Shown piece after piece: positions 1-13,100 of a stretch of DNA of 64,000 bases. The DNA is taken from positions 390,874,674 to 390,938,673 of the forward strand of contig CM062289.1 in the NCBI GenBank assembly GCA_031216915.1, given 5' to 3'. This DNA comes from Pictodentalium vernedei. Lineage: Eukaryota > Mollusca > Scaphopoda > Dentaliida > Dentaliidae. The translations under genes and the position numbers were made by a program. How positions within the stretch are numbered: the first letter of the stretch is position 1; each line of letters begins with the position of its first letter. The notes under the pieces were generated by a model, which saw only the letters and a program-made list of their open reading frames with translations, did not search any database and was not told the origin of the DNA.

Positions 1-353
1 TAGAGGTGCAGACTGCAAGCCGAGAGGTCCTCAGTTCGAATCCCACCTGCGGCAACCGCATTGTGTCCTTGGGCAAGACACTTCATCTCCATTGCCCGCG
101 TGGGGGCACGATGATGCCGTGTACTAAGGTGTACTGCACGTTGATGGTACGCATGTCTTCAACCAATCTAACCCTGCCTGTGCTGCAGTGTGGAGTTACG
201 ATGTTGGGGAGCTGGCAGCTGCTCGTCGTTGCTCGGTGGTTCTCTCTGGGTACTCCGGCTTCCTCCACCCGTAAAACTGTCACGGTCATGATTAGGCATT
301 GTGCATAAATATGTGACCTTAAACGTCAATAAATAAATAAATATAAATAACAA
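1..353 (+). repeat. tRNA-headed SINE, 5' end cut by window edge
   Basis: The left part holds a B-box-like TCAGTTCGAATCCCACC, followed by TTGTGTCCTTGGGCAAGACA, a conserved body domain found in many invertebrate SINEs (probably the MetaSINE domain). The 3' end is GTGACCTTAAACGTC followed by an AATA-rich tail. Other copies in the window share the body and tail. Confidence 0.8.
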
Positions 354-763
354 GAACGCCCTCATCTTAGCATTATGTGTGCACTGCATACAAAACCGCA
401 CTTGTTAATTACCCCGTCGTTTGTGTAGAAACGACCGGGTATATGAAAAGCTGTTTTAGTGTGGTCATGTGAGAAGGATTACATAACCAGTTAATGTTTG
501 GCGAAAAAAATCTTTCAGAGACTGTCCCTGATTAGCAATTATATTGTTCAGTCAGGAAATTTCTAACCCCAACATTTAATAAAATATTCAGATACAAATG
601 CAATATCTTTCAATTCCAGAACTCTGTACTGCGGTTTAATATAGGAACTGAAAAAATCTGTCCCTTAATTCGTGAGATTTTCGATTTGTTAAATTATTCT
701 CGTGTGTTTAAACAAACACGTTGAATGGATCACAACCTCGCTCAAGATGTGTGCCGACTGAAA

Positions 764-796
764 TTTTTTTTTTTTTTTTTTTGGGGGGGGGGGGGC
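764..796. repeat. Poly(T)-poly(G) junction
   Basis: About 18 T are followed directly by about 13 G. The surrounding 354-1,036 region shows no gene or other repeat that I recognise. Confidence 0.85.
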
Positions 797-1036
797 ATTG
801 CATTTCCACAGAATTTCTTAGACAATAATGTACACTGTGATAATATTTAATAGTGCTTCTTTCCCCGTGGCAACGGGCAGTGAAGCAGTGTTTATTTACT
901 ATGTTAAGAAAGTTCCGCTTTACTCATGAAATAGTAGGACCCAGTCACCAATGCATGGGATGGATGTCCACTAAAATGGGCACCAAAGGGGTAAACGATC
1001 GGCTAAACTTGACTTTAGACATTTGTTGTGGTCGCA

Positions 1037-1165
1037 ATTTATTTATTTATTGGTGTTTAATGTCACTTTTCTGCAAATATTGCCAATTGCGACCGATGGG
1101 CACAATTAGCCATAGCTGATGAAAAGTGACCTTAAACACCAATAAATAGATAAATAAATAGCTAA
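1037..1165. repeat. Foldback made of two opposed SINE 3' ends
   Basis: The left arm reads TTATTGGTGTTTAATGTCAC and the right arm GTGACCTTAAACACCAATAA. Both match the SINE 3' tail in opposite orientations, with (ATTT)n and (AAAT)n outward. The loop is about 60 bases. Confidence 0.65.
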
Positions 1166-1930
1166 TGCTTCTTGCAAAGTGTCTAGTTTGTTCACACAAT
1201 TTATTTCGTGTGTGTAGAAAGTGCAGGGTGGATTACAACTAAATCACACACAGAGTGAATTATCCACTCAACTTCAACTTACAGGCGCCGATAAACAGAA
1301 GACAAGCAAGCAAATTGTCTCTTGATGGATGCGTAGATAAATCTGGTGGCCCTTAAAAAATCAGTTTGTGTAAAAACAATATGAGTTCTGTAAAACATTC
1401 ACTTGACAAGTGATTTGGTAGTTGTCCACCTGTCACGTACTGTGTATTTTTACCCATTAGTAGTTGAGTGCTAACTCCATGGAATATTAGCAGAGATTTT
1501 CTATTCAAAAGTGCAAACAAAACCCGATCGATATTATAGTGCTTTGAAAGAGTGCTTGTGTATATATTTTTTTTAAAAGATAATATATTCTGTTATTCGT
1601 GTGAGCAAATGTTTGTAGATAAAGCATTAAAGTCAGCTATCATTAATAAAAAAATTGCTTAATAAAGTATTGTTTGTTAAAATCACTTGGCCCATATAAT
1701 CATTCAACACAGATGACTGTTCAAAAGATCATCATTGACAACTGTACTTGTTATTGTTGAAGTAATTACCATGGATACTAAAAAGTTCCCCTCAAAGCCA
1801 ATTAGCTTATCCTATTTTTAGACACCCTATTATGCAATCGACCAGTGGAGAGGAGAGAATATTTTAAATGGACTGTACACGTAATTATCACAGATAAAGC
1901 TTTTCTATTTTGAATAAAGCTTTTCATTTT
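1166..1930. other. Intron sequence with no recognised feature
   Basis: AT-rich intron sequence upstream of the first exon of the window. I see no exon, repeat copy or RNA gene in it. Confidence 0.5.
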
Positions 1931-3788
1931 TAGCTCAACTTTGGCGAAGCCAAATTTGAGCTTTTGTCATGGCCTGTTGTCCGTCGTCCGTCTGTCTGTC
2001 CGTCCATCTGTCCGTCCGTCCATCCGTCTGTCCATCTGTCTGTCTGTCGGTACGTCAACAATTGGATACGGCTCGGGCTAGAGACCGTATTTATGAACCG
2101 ATCTTTATGAAACTTCTTGGATACCTTTGTTATGACTGTGGGACGAGAACGAGTGTTTTTGGGTGCGGTCCAAAATTCAAGATGGCTGCCAGCCACCATT
2201 TTGTACCAACGATGCAGAAATCTGTTTTTTTTGTACAGAACTTCCATATGAAAGCTCTGATTTGAATAATTTTTTGTATGAATGTTTAGTACCATGAGAT
2301 ACATCACATATCATATGGGTTTTTTTCTCGTGCTTAAATTATGCAAATTAGACTAACTTTGTTTTATTTAGTGTTACTTTCAGCACTGTCAGTGCAAATG
2401 CCAATACGGCTCGGGCTAGAGGCCGCATTTCTGAACCGATTTTTACGAAACTTCTTGGGCACCTTTGTTATTACCGTGGGACGAGAACGAGTGTTTTTGG
2501 GTCCGGTCCAAAATTCAAGATGGCCGCTGGCAGCCATTTTGTTCAAAATTAGGGGCAATCAGATTTTTGCGCAGAACTTCCACATGAAAGCTCTGATTTG
2601 AATAATTTTTTGTATGAATGTTTAGTACCATGGGATACATCACATATAACACAGGTTTTTTTCTCGTGCAGAAATTATGCAAATTAGATGAACTTTGATT
2701 TTTTCAGTGCCACTTACACACAGTAAGTACACATGTCAATACGGCTCGGGCTGGAGGCTGTATTTATCAACCGATCTTCACGAAACTTCTTGGGTACCTC
2801 TGCTATCACCTTGGAATGAGAACGAGTGTTTCTGAGTGCGGTCCGAAATTCAAGATGGCTGCCAGTGGCCATTTTGTACCGAAATTAGGTCTAATCAGTT
2901 TTTTGTACATAACTTCTATACGGCTCAGGCTAGAGGCCGTTTTTATGAACCAATCTTTACGAAACTTCTTGGGTACCTTTGTTATCACCGTGGGATGAGA
3001 ACGAGTGTTTTGGGGTGTGGTCCAAAATTCAAGATGGCCACCAGCAGCCAGTTTGTACCAAAATTAGTGCAATCAGTCTTTTGTACAGAACTTTTGTATG
3101 AAAGTTCTGATTTGAATAAATTTTTGTATGAATGTTTAGTAACATGGAATACATCACATATAGTACGGGTTTTTTTCTCGTGCAGAAATTATGCAAATTA
3201 GATGAAATTTGATTTATTTAGTGCTGCTTATACACTGTAAGTGCACATGTCAATACGGCTCGGGCTAGAGGCTGTATCTATCAACCGATCTTCATGAAAC
3301 TTCTTGGGTACCTTTGTTATCACCTTGGGACGAGAACGAGTGTTTCTGAGTGCAGTCCAAAATTCAAGATGGCTTCCAGTGGCCATTTTGTACCGAAATT
3401 AGGTCCAATCAGTTTTTTGTCACAACTTTTATACAGCTCGTATTTATGAACTGATCTTCACGAAACTTCTTGTGTATCTTTGTTTTCACCTTGGGACAGG
3501 AATGAGTGTGTTTTGGGGTGCCTTTGTTATCACTGTGCTATGAGAACAAATATTTTGGGGTTCAGTCAGACCCACTCTGGGACTTAAAGATTTCTTTTCT
3601 AGTTTAGCATCTGACTGTCACCTAACTTTACAATACTTTACCTATACATTTGTTACAGGCTACAGCCAGTATTTATGTACAGACTGTTACAATACTTTAT
3701 ATGTACCTTTGTTATCAGGTCATTACCTAGATGTTTATCATTGCTGTGTTACATACTATACATGTACATGTCTTGACAAGTTGAGCTA
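1931..3788 (+). mobile_element. Hairpin-capped tandem-array element, family 1 (TAGCTCAACTT ends)
   Basis: The left end is a hairpin, AGCTCAACTTTGGC-GAA-GCCAAATTTGAGCT. A (GTCC/GTCT)n tract at about 1,980-2,050 follows. Tandem units of about 335 bp, or about 179 bp in short form, share ATACGGCTCGGGCTAGAG, GAAACTTCTTGGGTACC and AAATTCAAGATGGC; starts are at about 2,066, 2,404, 2,739, 2,918, 3,253 and 3,431. The right end AAGTTGAGCTA (3,778-3,788) is the inverse of the left TAGCTCAACTT. Peptides read across it are repeat products, not genes. Confidence 0.7.
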
Positions 3789-4033
3789 CAGTGTCATTAA
3801 CACTTTCATTTTTAACTAATAACAGTCGCAGGAAGTCTTGGGATTGTGCACAGAATAGTCTGAAATGGTCTTCACGAGAATGTATCATGAATTATGGAAT
3901 TTCTCCCCCAACAAAGCATGTGAATTCTATAAGATAGAAACTAAAAACAAATAGAAAGCATACCATTTTACCTCTCTTTTTCGGAATAAAAAGCAGATAG
4001 AACAATTCTTTTATGATTCCATGTTATTTACAG

Positions 4034-4108
4034 ATAAGGAAATGTTAGAAAGATTGTTACAGACGCAAGATGAGGAGCGTAAGAGTAGGGCTGAAGCTAC
4101 AAGAAAAG
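4034..4108 (+). CDS. USH1C: USH1C exon, first half of coiled coil
   Basis: The acceptor follows a T-rich tract ending in TTTACAG, and the donor is GTAAGT. Read in phase 1, with one base supplied upstream, the exon encodes a heptad-like charged segment beginning (D)KEMLERLLQTQDEERK. It corresponds to the start of the coiled coil between PDZ2 and PDZ3 in harmonin. It ends with one base of a Glu codon completed by the next exon. Confidence 0.85.
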
Positions 4109-7100
4109 GTAAGTGCTTGACTTGAACACACCCATGCTAATGTGGTGATTTTTCAGCAGAAAATATTGGCTGCTAAGTAGACCCTGGTAATTGGCAGAAG
4201 CAGCATTTACAGTAGATGTCCCCCCACACTCTCCCCACTAATTTTCCAGGCAGGACGTTTCATTTGGTGTGGAGTCTTTAGTTATTGATTCACTCTTGCT
4301 CCTAATCATGTACATCCTTAGAAGCCTAGATTTGATACTTGGACTCATGTCATACATTCAGTCGGTCATATAAATGGAAGCCTGTGGTATCCAATTCAGA
4401 GTGTTTGGAGCCCACATGACCAATTTCAGTGTTGTATGTACTAATTAAATAATAAGCTGAGAAACCTCTGCATCACAACTACAATGAGTCGTCCCTTTAG
4501 TGCAACAAGGTGCCATCTGCAATGCTTTTAGCATTGCAGATGGCACCTTCTTGCTCTCAAGGGACGATGTATTTATCCATAAATATATGTCCAAGAACTG
4601 GGTTTTTTATGCCTCCGACTTGGTCGGAGGGGGTATCTAGTGGAGAGCTGCGTACGTTCAATTGTGTTGAAAAATAGCCCAAGTGTTGAAATGGACCTTT
4701 CTTTTTTCTTTTGAAGAGCAACTCAAAGAAGAGCTTAGCAGACAAGAAAGGCTGAAATTAGAAGCAGAAAAATTATTACATGAGCGAGAAGAAAAACAAA
4801 AGCAGAAATCTTTAGATGCAGAAAAGAAGAAGAAACAGGTAAGAAAAGTTGATCTTAACCAGTTGCATACTGCTAACAGAAATACTCTGTTAACAACCCC
4901 CAACCCTTCCCCACCCCTACCACATAGCAGACAACACACACACATAAAAATTCTTGATAGACTGAAAATTTTCACTTTTTGCCTCAAAAATATAACTTAA
5001 GACCTCTCATTGAAATGATCTCAATGAGATTGTTCCAATGAGGGAGCTGTCATTACTAATGTTTTTAGACATAAAATGAAAAGAAAATTAGAATGGTGAT
5101 ATTTCTGAAGGAAAATTTTTGATGATTATTCATTTATATAAAAAAAAAGGACAACTTAGAAAAATAATTTAAGTACAAATTTCTCTAATGTCGATTATGT
5201 TGCAATTCACATAGTTTTTGTCCTCATTAGCAGTACTTTCCAAAATAATCTTTTATTTGATACTGAGCAAGAAACCCGTATTTGGGTCTTATTCAAAAGT
5301 GTTTGTGCTGTGATATATTTCTCAGTGTTCTCTTCATTTGCTTTGTTTATTGGGGTTTAACTCCCTGCATGCTACTGGCAGATACTCCTACCCAGGGCGC
5401 GAAATCTCTGCCACTGAATAAGGATGATTTGGGCACATTTAATTAAATTTCTCTTCTGTAAATTGAATGGATGTCTTGACCAGTGATTTCTTATCAACCT
5501 ACCATACAATTGTTTACTACAGGCTTGCACTACAGTGGAAGTCCCTAACTCAGAAAATATACTCTCTATTTTGATCTTTCCCAAGTGATTTGGGAATGAA
5601 AAGTGGTGCAAAAGCACCAAGAAAAATTAAGCCAAAATTGGGTCGAGTGCTACCGGCACACACCCAGTAGGGGACACTCTTCTCTTAGTACAGATCCACA
5701 GCTTCCGGTACCAGTTTGCAGATGACTCATTCTTTTTTCTTCTACCATCTTGGGAAGATGAGCATTCATTTGCGTTAAGAAACTGTGATAATTCAACTCG
5801 TTGATAATGGTTACCTGTGACAAGAATTATGGATCTGAGGATGGTATAATAACAGGACTGTGTTTTATATATTCTCGTTATTAAATTCATCCACATTTTC
5901 ATTGTATTTTGTATATTCTCTGTGTTTGCGCTCGACTTTCGCGTACCATGAGGTTCGGACATTATTATTTGGTTGATAAATTTATGTTATCCTTTTGGAT
6001 ATTATTATTATTGGAGTTAGGTGTCAGTGGGGGGCTGTATAGGCAGGATTTCTCCTCTCTATTGAAGGTAGAATTTCTGTTTTTTGGGTTCCTGTCGGCT
6101 GTCTGGGTTCAGTTGTGTTCCCACCGGTCCTTTCTCTCATAGTTGGGGGTCTTCAGCTTCTTTCTAGATCTGTTGAGTTCATCTTTTCTTCTACTGCTCT
6201 CACCTCTGTTATGCCCAGGAGTGTTCCTTGTGGGCAATGCCTTTTGCCCAAGCATGTGAACGATTCTCATGCTTCTTGTTCCACTTGTAATGGGTGTTCT
6301 TCAGATCGACCCTGTGGGCTTTGTGGGTCTTGGTCATTCACCTTTTCGGCTTCTGTGAACCGTGCATTGCATTCTCGTGGCCGTTTCTCTCGCACATGTG
6401 GGAAAGGTAAACGCTGTCATTTGGGGCCTCCCGATACAACCACATCTGGTGAGAGTTATATCCACTCCATGGGGGATGTACAGTCTTTTCCTGTTATTGT
6501 GGATACTGCAAGAGCTGTTGAGTTGTCCGGTGAAGAGATGCCTGGTTCCAGGAGTGTAGTCCCTCTCCAGTCGACATCTGAGGCTGTCACTAGGGTTGTG
6601 ACTCCTCCTTTGGAGCTGATCTCAGTTGCTCTCTCTCCACTTTTCCACCAGTTTGAACAGCTCCTGACATATCTGCTGCTACTGCTACTGCTACTGCTGT
6701 TCCATCTGCAATCTCTTCGGTCACCATTTCAGCCGGTCTAGGCTTATCCCTACAGGGGTCTGCAGAGATGTCTGGTACTGTGGACGTGGGTTATCGGCCT
6801 CAGCCTTCCCTGACTTCAACTTGGCGAAGTCAGAAGGGGCTGCCAGCCGAACTCTCTGCTGTGTTCTCACCGCCGTTGAGCCCAGCAGCTTTTTCATTGG
6901 ATTCAGATATTCATGGTGGATTTCATACCCCTATAAGCATCTGCATTCAGATGTTTTGGCTGCCACCCGTCGGCCCACGTCAGGTGTACTAGAGGATCGT
7001 GACCCTTCGCTGGTTAAAAGGGTCAGGAAGCCACTTTGCCGAGTCGTTCCCACGTCAAACTGGCTGACACGGGCCGTGAGCTTAGAGAGGCCTTGTCCTT

Positions 7101-10100
7101 GCTCACGCAGGTTCTTTCCAAGAGCCTTCCTGTTGCCTCCAGCAAGGCTACTAGTGGTTTCTAGGTGCCCCCTGCAGCGCCGCCTCCCGGGATTAGAAGC
7201 AGGCTGCTTTTTGATCCCCTTGGTGTGCCTACACCATGGGAGGCATCGGCTGGTTTGCCCGTGATGGGCTATGTGTCTTCCGACTCAGAGGATGGGTCAG
7301 ACATACCTGACGTCGGGGGCCAACAGTCTTCTGACTTGGGGGCAGCTCTTGACTTTGTGTTTGAGTTATGTGCCTACAGCCTGTTGTAGAGCAACCCGCT
7401 TCTTGACGCCTTCGCCCGTGCCTGTCAGTACAGGTGGTTGAAGCATTTGCAGCTTTGGACTCTAAGCTGAGTTCCAAGGCTTCGTTCTTCACCAGGGCTG
7501 ATACATTTTTGCCTCCAGTGCATTATCGTTCCTACGATTCCGCCAATCTGCCAGACTTTGACGGTCTAGGATCAGGACTCCTCCTCCCTCGGGCTCTCCA
7601 AATCCAAGTCGGCTATTATTCCTATGGCGACTCTGGAGTCCCTGTTGAGCTTATTGAGAGAGCTGCTGGGCATGCTTTCTCTCTCAGATCACATCGTCTC
7701 TGCTTTGGCTGCTTATCTGCCTCCAGATAAGTTTGACAATGTACAGGCTCCTTTGCGTGTGATTTCCAAGGCTCTCATGCATCTTACTCACATGCATGCC
7801 TGTAATACGGGTAACTTGGAATTAGTTTGCCGGGACGCTGTGTTGGACACAAGCCATTCCCTTCCAGAGGGGCAGCGTGCTGCTTTTCGATCCACTTTGG
7901 CAGGTCTGCGACTATTCCATGGTTCCGTGGCGATGGTCCGGGATGACGTTCTGCATCATTCCAAAGATCAGCAGCTGCTTTGCCAGCTAGATCAGCCTTC
8001 TATTGGAGGACGGGGCCATTCTAAGCCTAACAAACGCCCTTCTGCATCCTCTGCAAAGCCAAGGACTGATCCTCCTGCCGTCGCTTCTACTTCTTACTCA
8101 CGTGTTAAGGGTAAGTGTCAGCAGACCAGAGGGAGGACTCAGGATCCTTCATCTAGTAGAGGAGGTGGTTTCTCCTCTCGCAGGCCTCGCCAGGGCTCGA
8201 AATGAAGGTCCTCACCTTGATTCATCACATGTTGGAGGAAGGATATCAGAGTTTGCAGACCATTGGGCCATGTTCACATCCGATCCTTGGGTGTTAGATG
8301 TTGTTCGGTCCGGGCTGCGAATATCCTTCCATAGGCACCCCACTCTGTCAAGAGTGCCTCTTCCGACACAAGTACCTTCAGATGTTTGACGTCGGGAACT
8401 TTTGATCACAGAGATCTCTTGTCAAAGGGGGTGATTGAGGTCATCAAGAACATTCATTCAGTGTGGGATTTTATTCCTGCCGGTTCTTAGTGCCAAAGAA
8501 AGACGGCCGACTCCGACCGGTTATAGGTCTGAGTATCCTGATCCAGTCTATCATTGCTCCCAAGTTCAGCATGGAGACTTTCAGGTCGGTTCGTTGCTCC
8601 ATTCACCAGGGAGATTTCGCTTCCAGCATCGACCTGTGAGATGCTTACTTTCACATTTCGATTCATCGGACATCCCGAAAGTATCTCAGGTTGAGTTTAC
8701 CAGTTCAAGGCCATGCCTTTCGACCTCAACATGGCTCCTTGGGCCTTCACCCAACTGATGTCACATGTGATAGCCTTCCATCGCACACAGTCCAGGGTGA
8801 CTACTTTGGCGTATCTGGACGATATCCTTCAGGCACTCCAATGCTGCTCTTCTGGAGTCCGATATCGACACACTGTTGAGCCTGCTCACGTCGCTAGGGT
8901 TCAGTGTCAATGAGGGGAAGTTGGACCTGGTCCTTCTCAGTCGTTTTGTCATCTGGGGATGGACTTCCGTACTCAGCTGAATATGGTGACAGTTTCCCGG
9001 GCAATGGCTGTGATTCTCTCAGCTTTTGCCCTGACTCTGTCCCAGTCCACGTCCGCGACAGCTCGGAGTATTCTCCAGCTGCTCATCTCTGCGGTTCAGT
9101 GACAGATCTCATTCCTCTAGGTCGGCTGCATGTCAGACCTCTCCAAAACTTTCTGCTCAGTCATTGGAGGCCGAATGTCGATCCTCTGGATCTGGTGCTT
9201 CAGTTACCAGACTCTCTTCATCATCACCTTCTCCCCTGGATGGATGTTTAGTGGATTATGCAGGGAGTTCTGTTGGACTTGCCCACGTCCGATCATGTTT
9301 TGACGACAGATGCTAGCGATCTCGGATGGGGTGCGACGTTGGATCCTCTAGGTCTTTCCCTTCACGTGGTATGGGACCAGGATCAAGCAGCTCTTCACAT
9401 CAACCAGAAGGAGCTTCTTGCTCTTCTTCTGAGTTTCCGGCAGTGGATCTCCGACCTTTCGAATCATCAGGTCCTTCTGTTGTCCAACAATTCGACAGTG
9501 GTCACTTACATTCGGAACCAGGGCGGCACACACTCGGTTCCCTTGTACGAATTGGCTCAGGATCTTCTACTGCTAGCTCAGGATGTCAACGCCGGAGTGG
9601 TGGTTCGTCACATTTCCACCGAGTGGATGCTTCACAGGGCAGTGTTCCAGTCACTTTGTGATCTCTGGGGTCATCCTCCGATCGATCTTTTTTTGGAACC
9701 ATCAGGTGGACATTTTCGTGTCCCCATGTCCAGATCCTCTGGCTTTCGCCATGGACGCTATGTCACTCGATTGGAACGGTCTAGTCAGCTACGCCTTCCT
9801 GCCAGTTCTGATTCTGCCTCAGGTTCTAGCCAAGATACGAACCTGCAGTTGTGGAATCATTCTGATCGCTCCCCTGTCGCCTCAACGGGTGTTGATCAAT
9901 CAGCTCCACTCTCTGTTGGCGGCAGTTCCGGCACATCTCCCTCTACATTGCGACCTTCTTTGCCAAAGTCACCCGAGGAGGTTTCACGTTGACCCGACTT
10001 CATTGTGCCTTCACGCATATCTTTTGTCAGGTCCTGTCTCCTCTGTAGAGGTTTTTCGAGACGAGCAGTGGAGTGCATTTCTTCTTCAGGGTGTCACTCC

Positions 10101-13100
10101 ACTGATTTAGCCTATGCGGCCAAGTGGAAGGTCTTCTGTCGATGGTGTGCTGATCACTCTGTTGGTTATGCCAATCCTTCGATAACACAGATTGCGGAGT
10201 TTCTGGTATATCTGTTTGATTCTCAGGGTATCCAGCCTGTTACCATCAAAGAGTACAGGTCCATGTTTTCGGAGACCTTTTCGTATGTGGGAAAGCGTCG
10301 TATCAGCACTAATCCATACCTCTCCAAGCTTATTCAGCACTTTTCTTTGATTTTGCAGTTTACCCCAAGATGGAATCTTTCTTGGGTGCTGCTTTGCTGG
10401 GGGGGGGGGGGAGCATTTGAACCTTTGTCCCAGGCGGATATGCGTTTTCTCACATACAAGATGGCTTTTGCCTCAGCCAGACCGGTTAGTGAGCTTCACG
10501 CCCTCTCGGTTGATCTGGCCTTTTTCAGGAGCTCCGCCAGCATTTTACATTTTACTTTTACCACCGATTGCTCCTTTCTGGCCAAGAATCAGATACCAGA
10601 AACAACACCACCTCCTATCTATATCAGGGCTCTTCCTTCTGCTGAGGGTAATCACCCTTTGCTCTGTCCAGTTTGTGCACTTCGCATTTATCTCAACCAG
10701 ATGCAGTTCATTAGGAAAGGCAGAAAACAAGTCTTTCTGTCTCTTATTCCTGGTCAACAGAAGATCTCTCCTCAATCCATTTCTCGATGGATTTGTCTTG
10801 CTATTCGTGTGGCCTATGCTCGTCTAGCGACTGACGATTGTATTACCAATCGTATTTCTGCCTACGAGGTGCATGCCTTGTCTACCTCCTGGGCGTATGC
10901 TATCTCCGTCAAGTTGTCGGATGTTATGCAGGCAGCCTACTGGAGAAATTCTTCTACTTTCTCCACCTTCTATCTGCGTCAGTTGCAGGAGCAGTCTGAG
11001 GACCTTTTTTCTTTGGGCCCTCTTTCTTCTGCTCACGCTGTTGTCTACCCTAGCCATTAGGCTTCTTACAAGGTCAGTTCCAGTCCTGTGCTGTTTTACT
11101 GTGTGTCATGCAGAGCCAAACGTCTTATCTCTCAATGTCTGTTACTAATGTTTGTGATGCTATGGTTTGATAGGCCTTGGGAACTCTTCTTCTGTCCACT
11201 GTTCCAGTGCAGTCGGGTTATGTGGGGGTTGGTTATGTGATTGCCTCCTCCTATTGACTATTCAGCCTGTAGTAAACAATTGTTGGGTAGGTTGATAAGA
11301 AATTTAAATTTTATAGTAAATTTCCTTTCTTATTATACCTTCCACAATTGTTTACATGGAGGCCCTCCCGTCTTCTTATTCAGGTAAGACTCCTTCCTCC
11401 CTGCTGATCACATAACTCCAATATTGGCAGATTTAAAAGAATGAGTCATTGGTTACACGTCTGCACACTGGTACCAGAAGCCATGGATCTGTACTAGGAG
11501 AAGAGCGTCCCCTACTGGGTGTGCGCCGGTAGCACTCGACCCAATTTTTGGCTTATTTTTTCTTGGTGCTTTTGCACCACTTTTCTTTCCCAAATCGCTT
11601 GGGAAAGATCAAAATAGAGAGTATATTTTCCAAGTTAGGGACTTCCACTGCAGTGCAAGCCTGTAGTAAACAATTGTGGTAGGTATAGTAAGAAAGGAAA
11701 TTTACTATAAAATTTAAATTTCTTTAGTTAAATTTAGATGAATTTTTTTATCAAATCTAATCATGGCTGCTTCATAGCAGTCATGACTAGATTTGATGAA
11801 AAATATTTTGAAAATACTCAGCAGGTTAAGAGTTAATGGCACTTTCATCCCCCAGGATCACATCTTGACAGACAACAGTTTTTCAGGTAGGGGAAGCTGG
11901 AGTACCCAGAGAGAACCATCTAGCAGCAGAGAACAACTGTCAGACTCCATCTTACTAATCTGACCAAAGCAGAGTTAGTCATGTTGAAGGCAAGTGCAGA
12001 GTTGTTCATTATGCCTTAGTACACAGTGCTACATGGGCAGTCAGGATTAAGGGTCTTTTCCAGGGGCACAGCACAGATGACACAGGTCAGGATTGAATTG
12101 TCAGCCTTTCTGTTTAAAGTCCAGTGCTCTACCCAATGAGCCACCACACTCCCAATCATCTGCTTTATATTCATATAGAAGCGAAGGATATTTTGATATT
12201 AGTTTTGTTACAATGTGTTGGGCTGCATGTTTTGTTTTGGCACTCCCCAGTAATTTGCAACAAAACAATTTTGATTATCAAATTCTGACCACCAAAAATA
12301 ATCAAGCACTCTACCAGATAATCTGATATATCTTTTTTGAAAGAAATTTTTCCAGCACCAAACTAGAAAACCTCACCACAAGACACAATTTTATCCTATT
12401 AACTCTGACCATTAATTGTTTCTGTAACAGAACCATGACAGAATCTTGTAGTATTTTTTTTCTGCTTCTGAAGTGTTGTTATGTGTTATTCAGAATGGTT
12501 TCCCAAAGCCCTTATCTGTAATCCATCACAAAACAGTGTACGGCCATGGCTCGATAACTGCAGGGGTAACTGCATTGTGTCCTTGGGCAAGACACTTAAT
12601 CCTGTATTCAACCAATGCTAACCCTGCTTGTGTGAAGTTAGTACCTTGGGGAGTCTGACAGTTACTCACCATTGCTCATTGGCTCTTTCCAGGTTCTCCG
12701 GCTTCCTCCACCCCTCAAACTGTCCGACACAAGGTGACTCTGGCTGTTGAAAGTGTTGTTAAACCTCAATAAATAACAATAAATAAATAACAATTCCATT
12801 AACTCGGTAATTGATCACTAATTGTTTCTATTTCAGAACCTTGAAATCAGAAAGAGCTACAGTTAGCACATTTTATCTGTCGGGGCTTAAAATTCATGCG
12901 AAAATCAATCACAATCGATTATTGCAAATTGTTCTCCCAAATATAGCAGTGAGAATCAACTTTGGTTCTCGCAAAATTTCATTTGAGCCTCATCATAGGG
13001 CCTAAAAGTGTCCTTAAAGGCCTGGAGAATTCTGCTTACTCTCTGCTCCCTCATAATAAGGTAACTCTGTGACTTGGCTGTGGTATGTAGTGAAGTCTTG

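Larger units (their letters stand above)
5486..11718 (+). mobile_element. DIRS-type retrotransposon, fossil
   Basis: DIRS elements pair a reverse transcriptase/RNase H with a tyrosine recombinase and have inverted terminal repeats plus an internal region complementary to both ends. All of these are seen: inverted ends of about 250 bp, an internal complementary region at 11,265-11,355, a gag-like region, an RT/RNase H region and a recombinase region, all on the + strand in the intron after 4,838. The length of about 6.2 kb is usual for the family. The copy is broken; reading frames are interrupted at roughly half a dozen places. The two ends differ by about 6% by eye, suggesting moderate age. 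No methyltransferase domain was noticed. Confidence 0.88.

Noticed and set aside
1-60. tRNA gene
   Set aside because: Only a B-box-like piece is present, with no cloverleaf; it is the head of a SINE.
1969-2307. Frames rich in Ser/Val/Cys on + and Asp/Gly/Trp/Thr on -
   Set aside because: Translations of the GTCC/GTCT microsatellite and array units.
6115-11060. Host genes
   Set aside because: RNase H and recombinase motifs, inverted ends and internal complementary region show it is one DIRS element.
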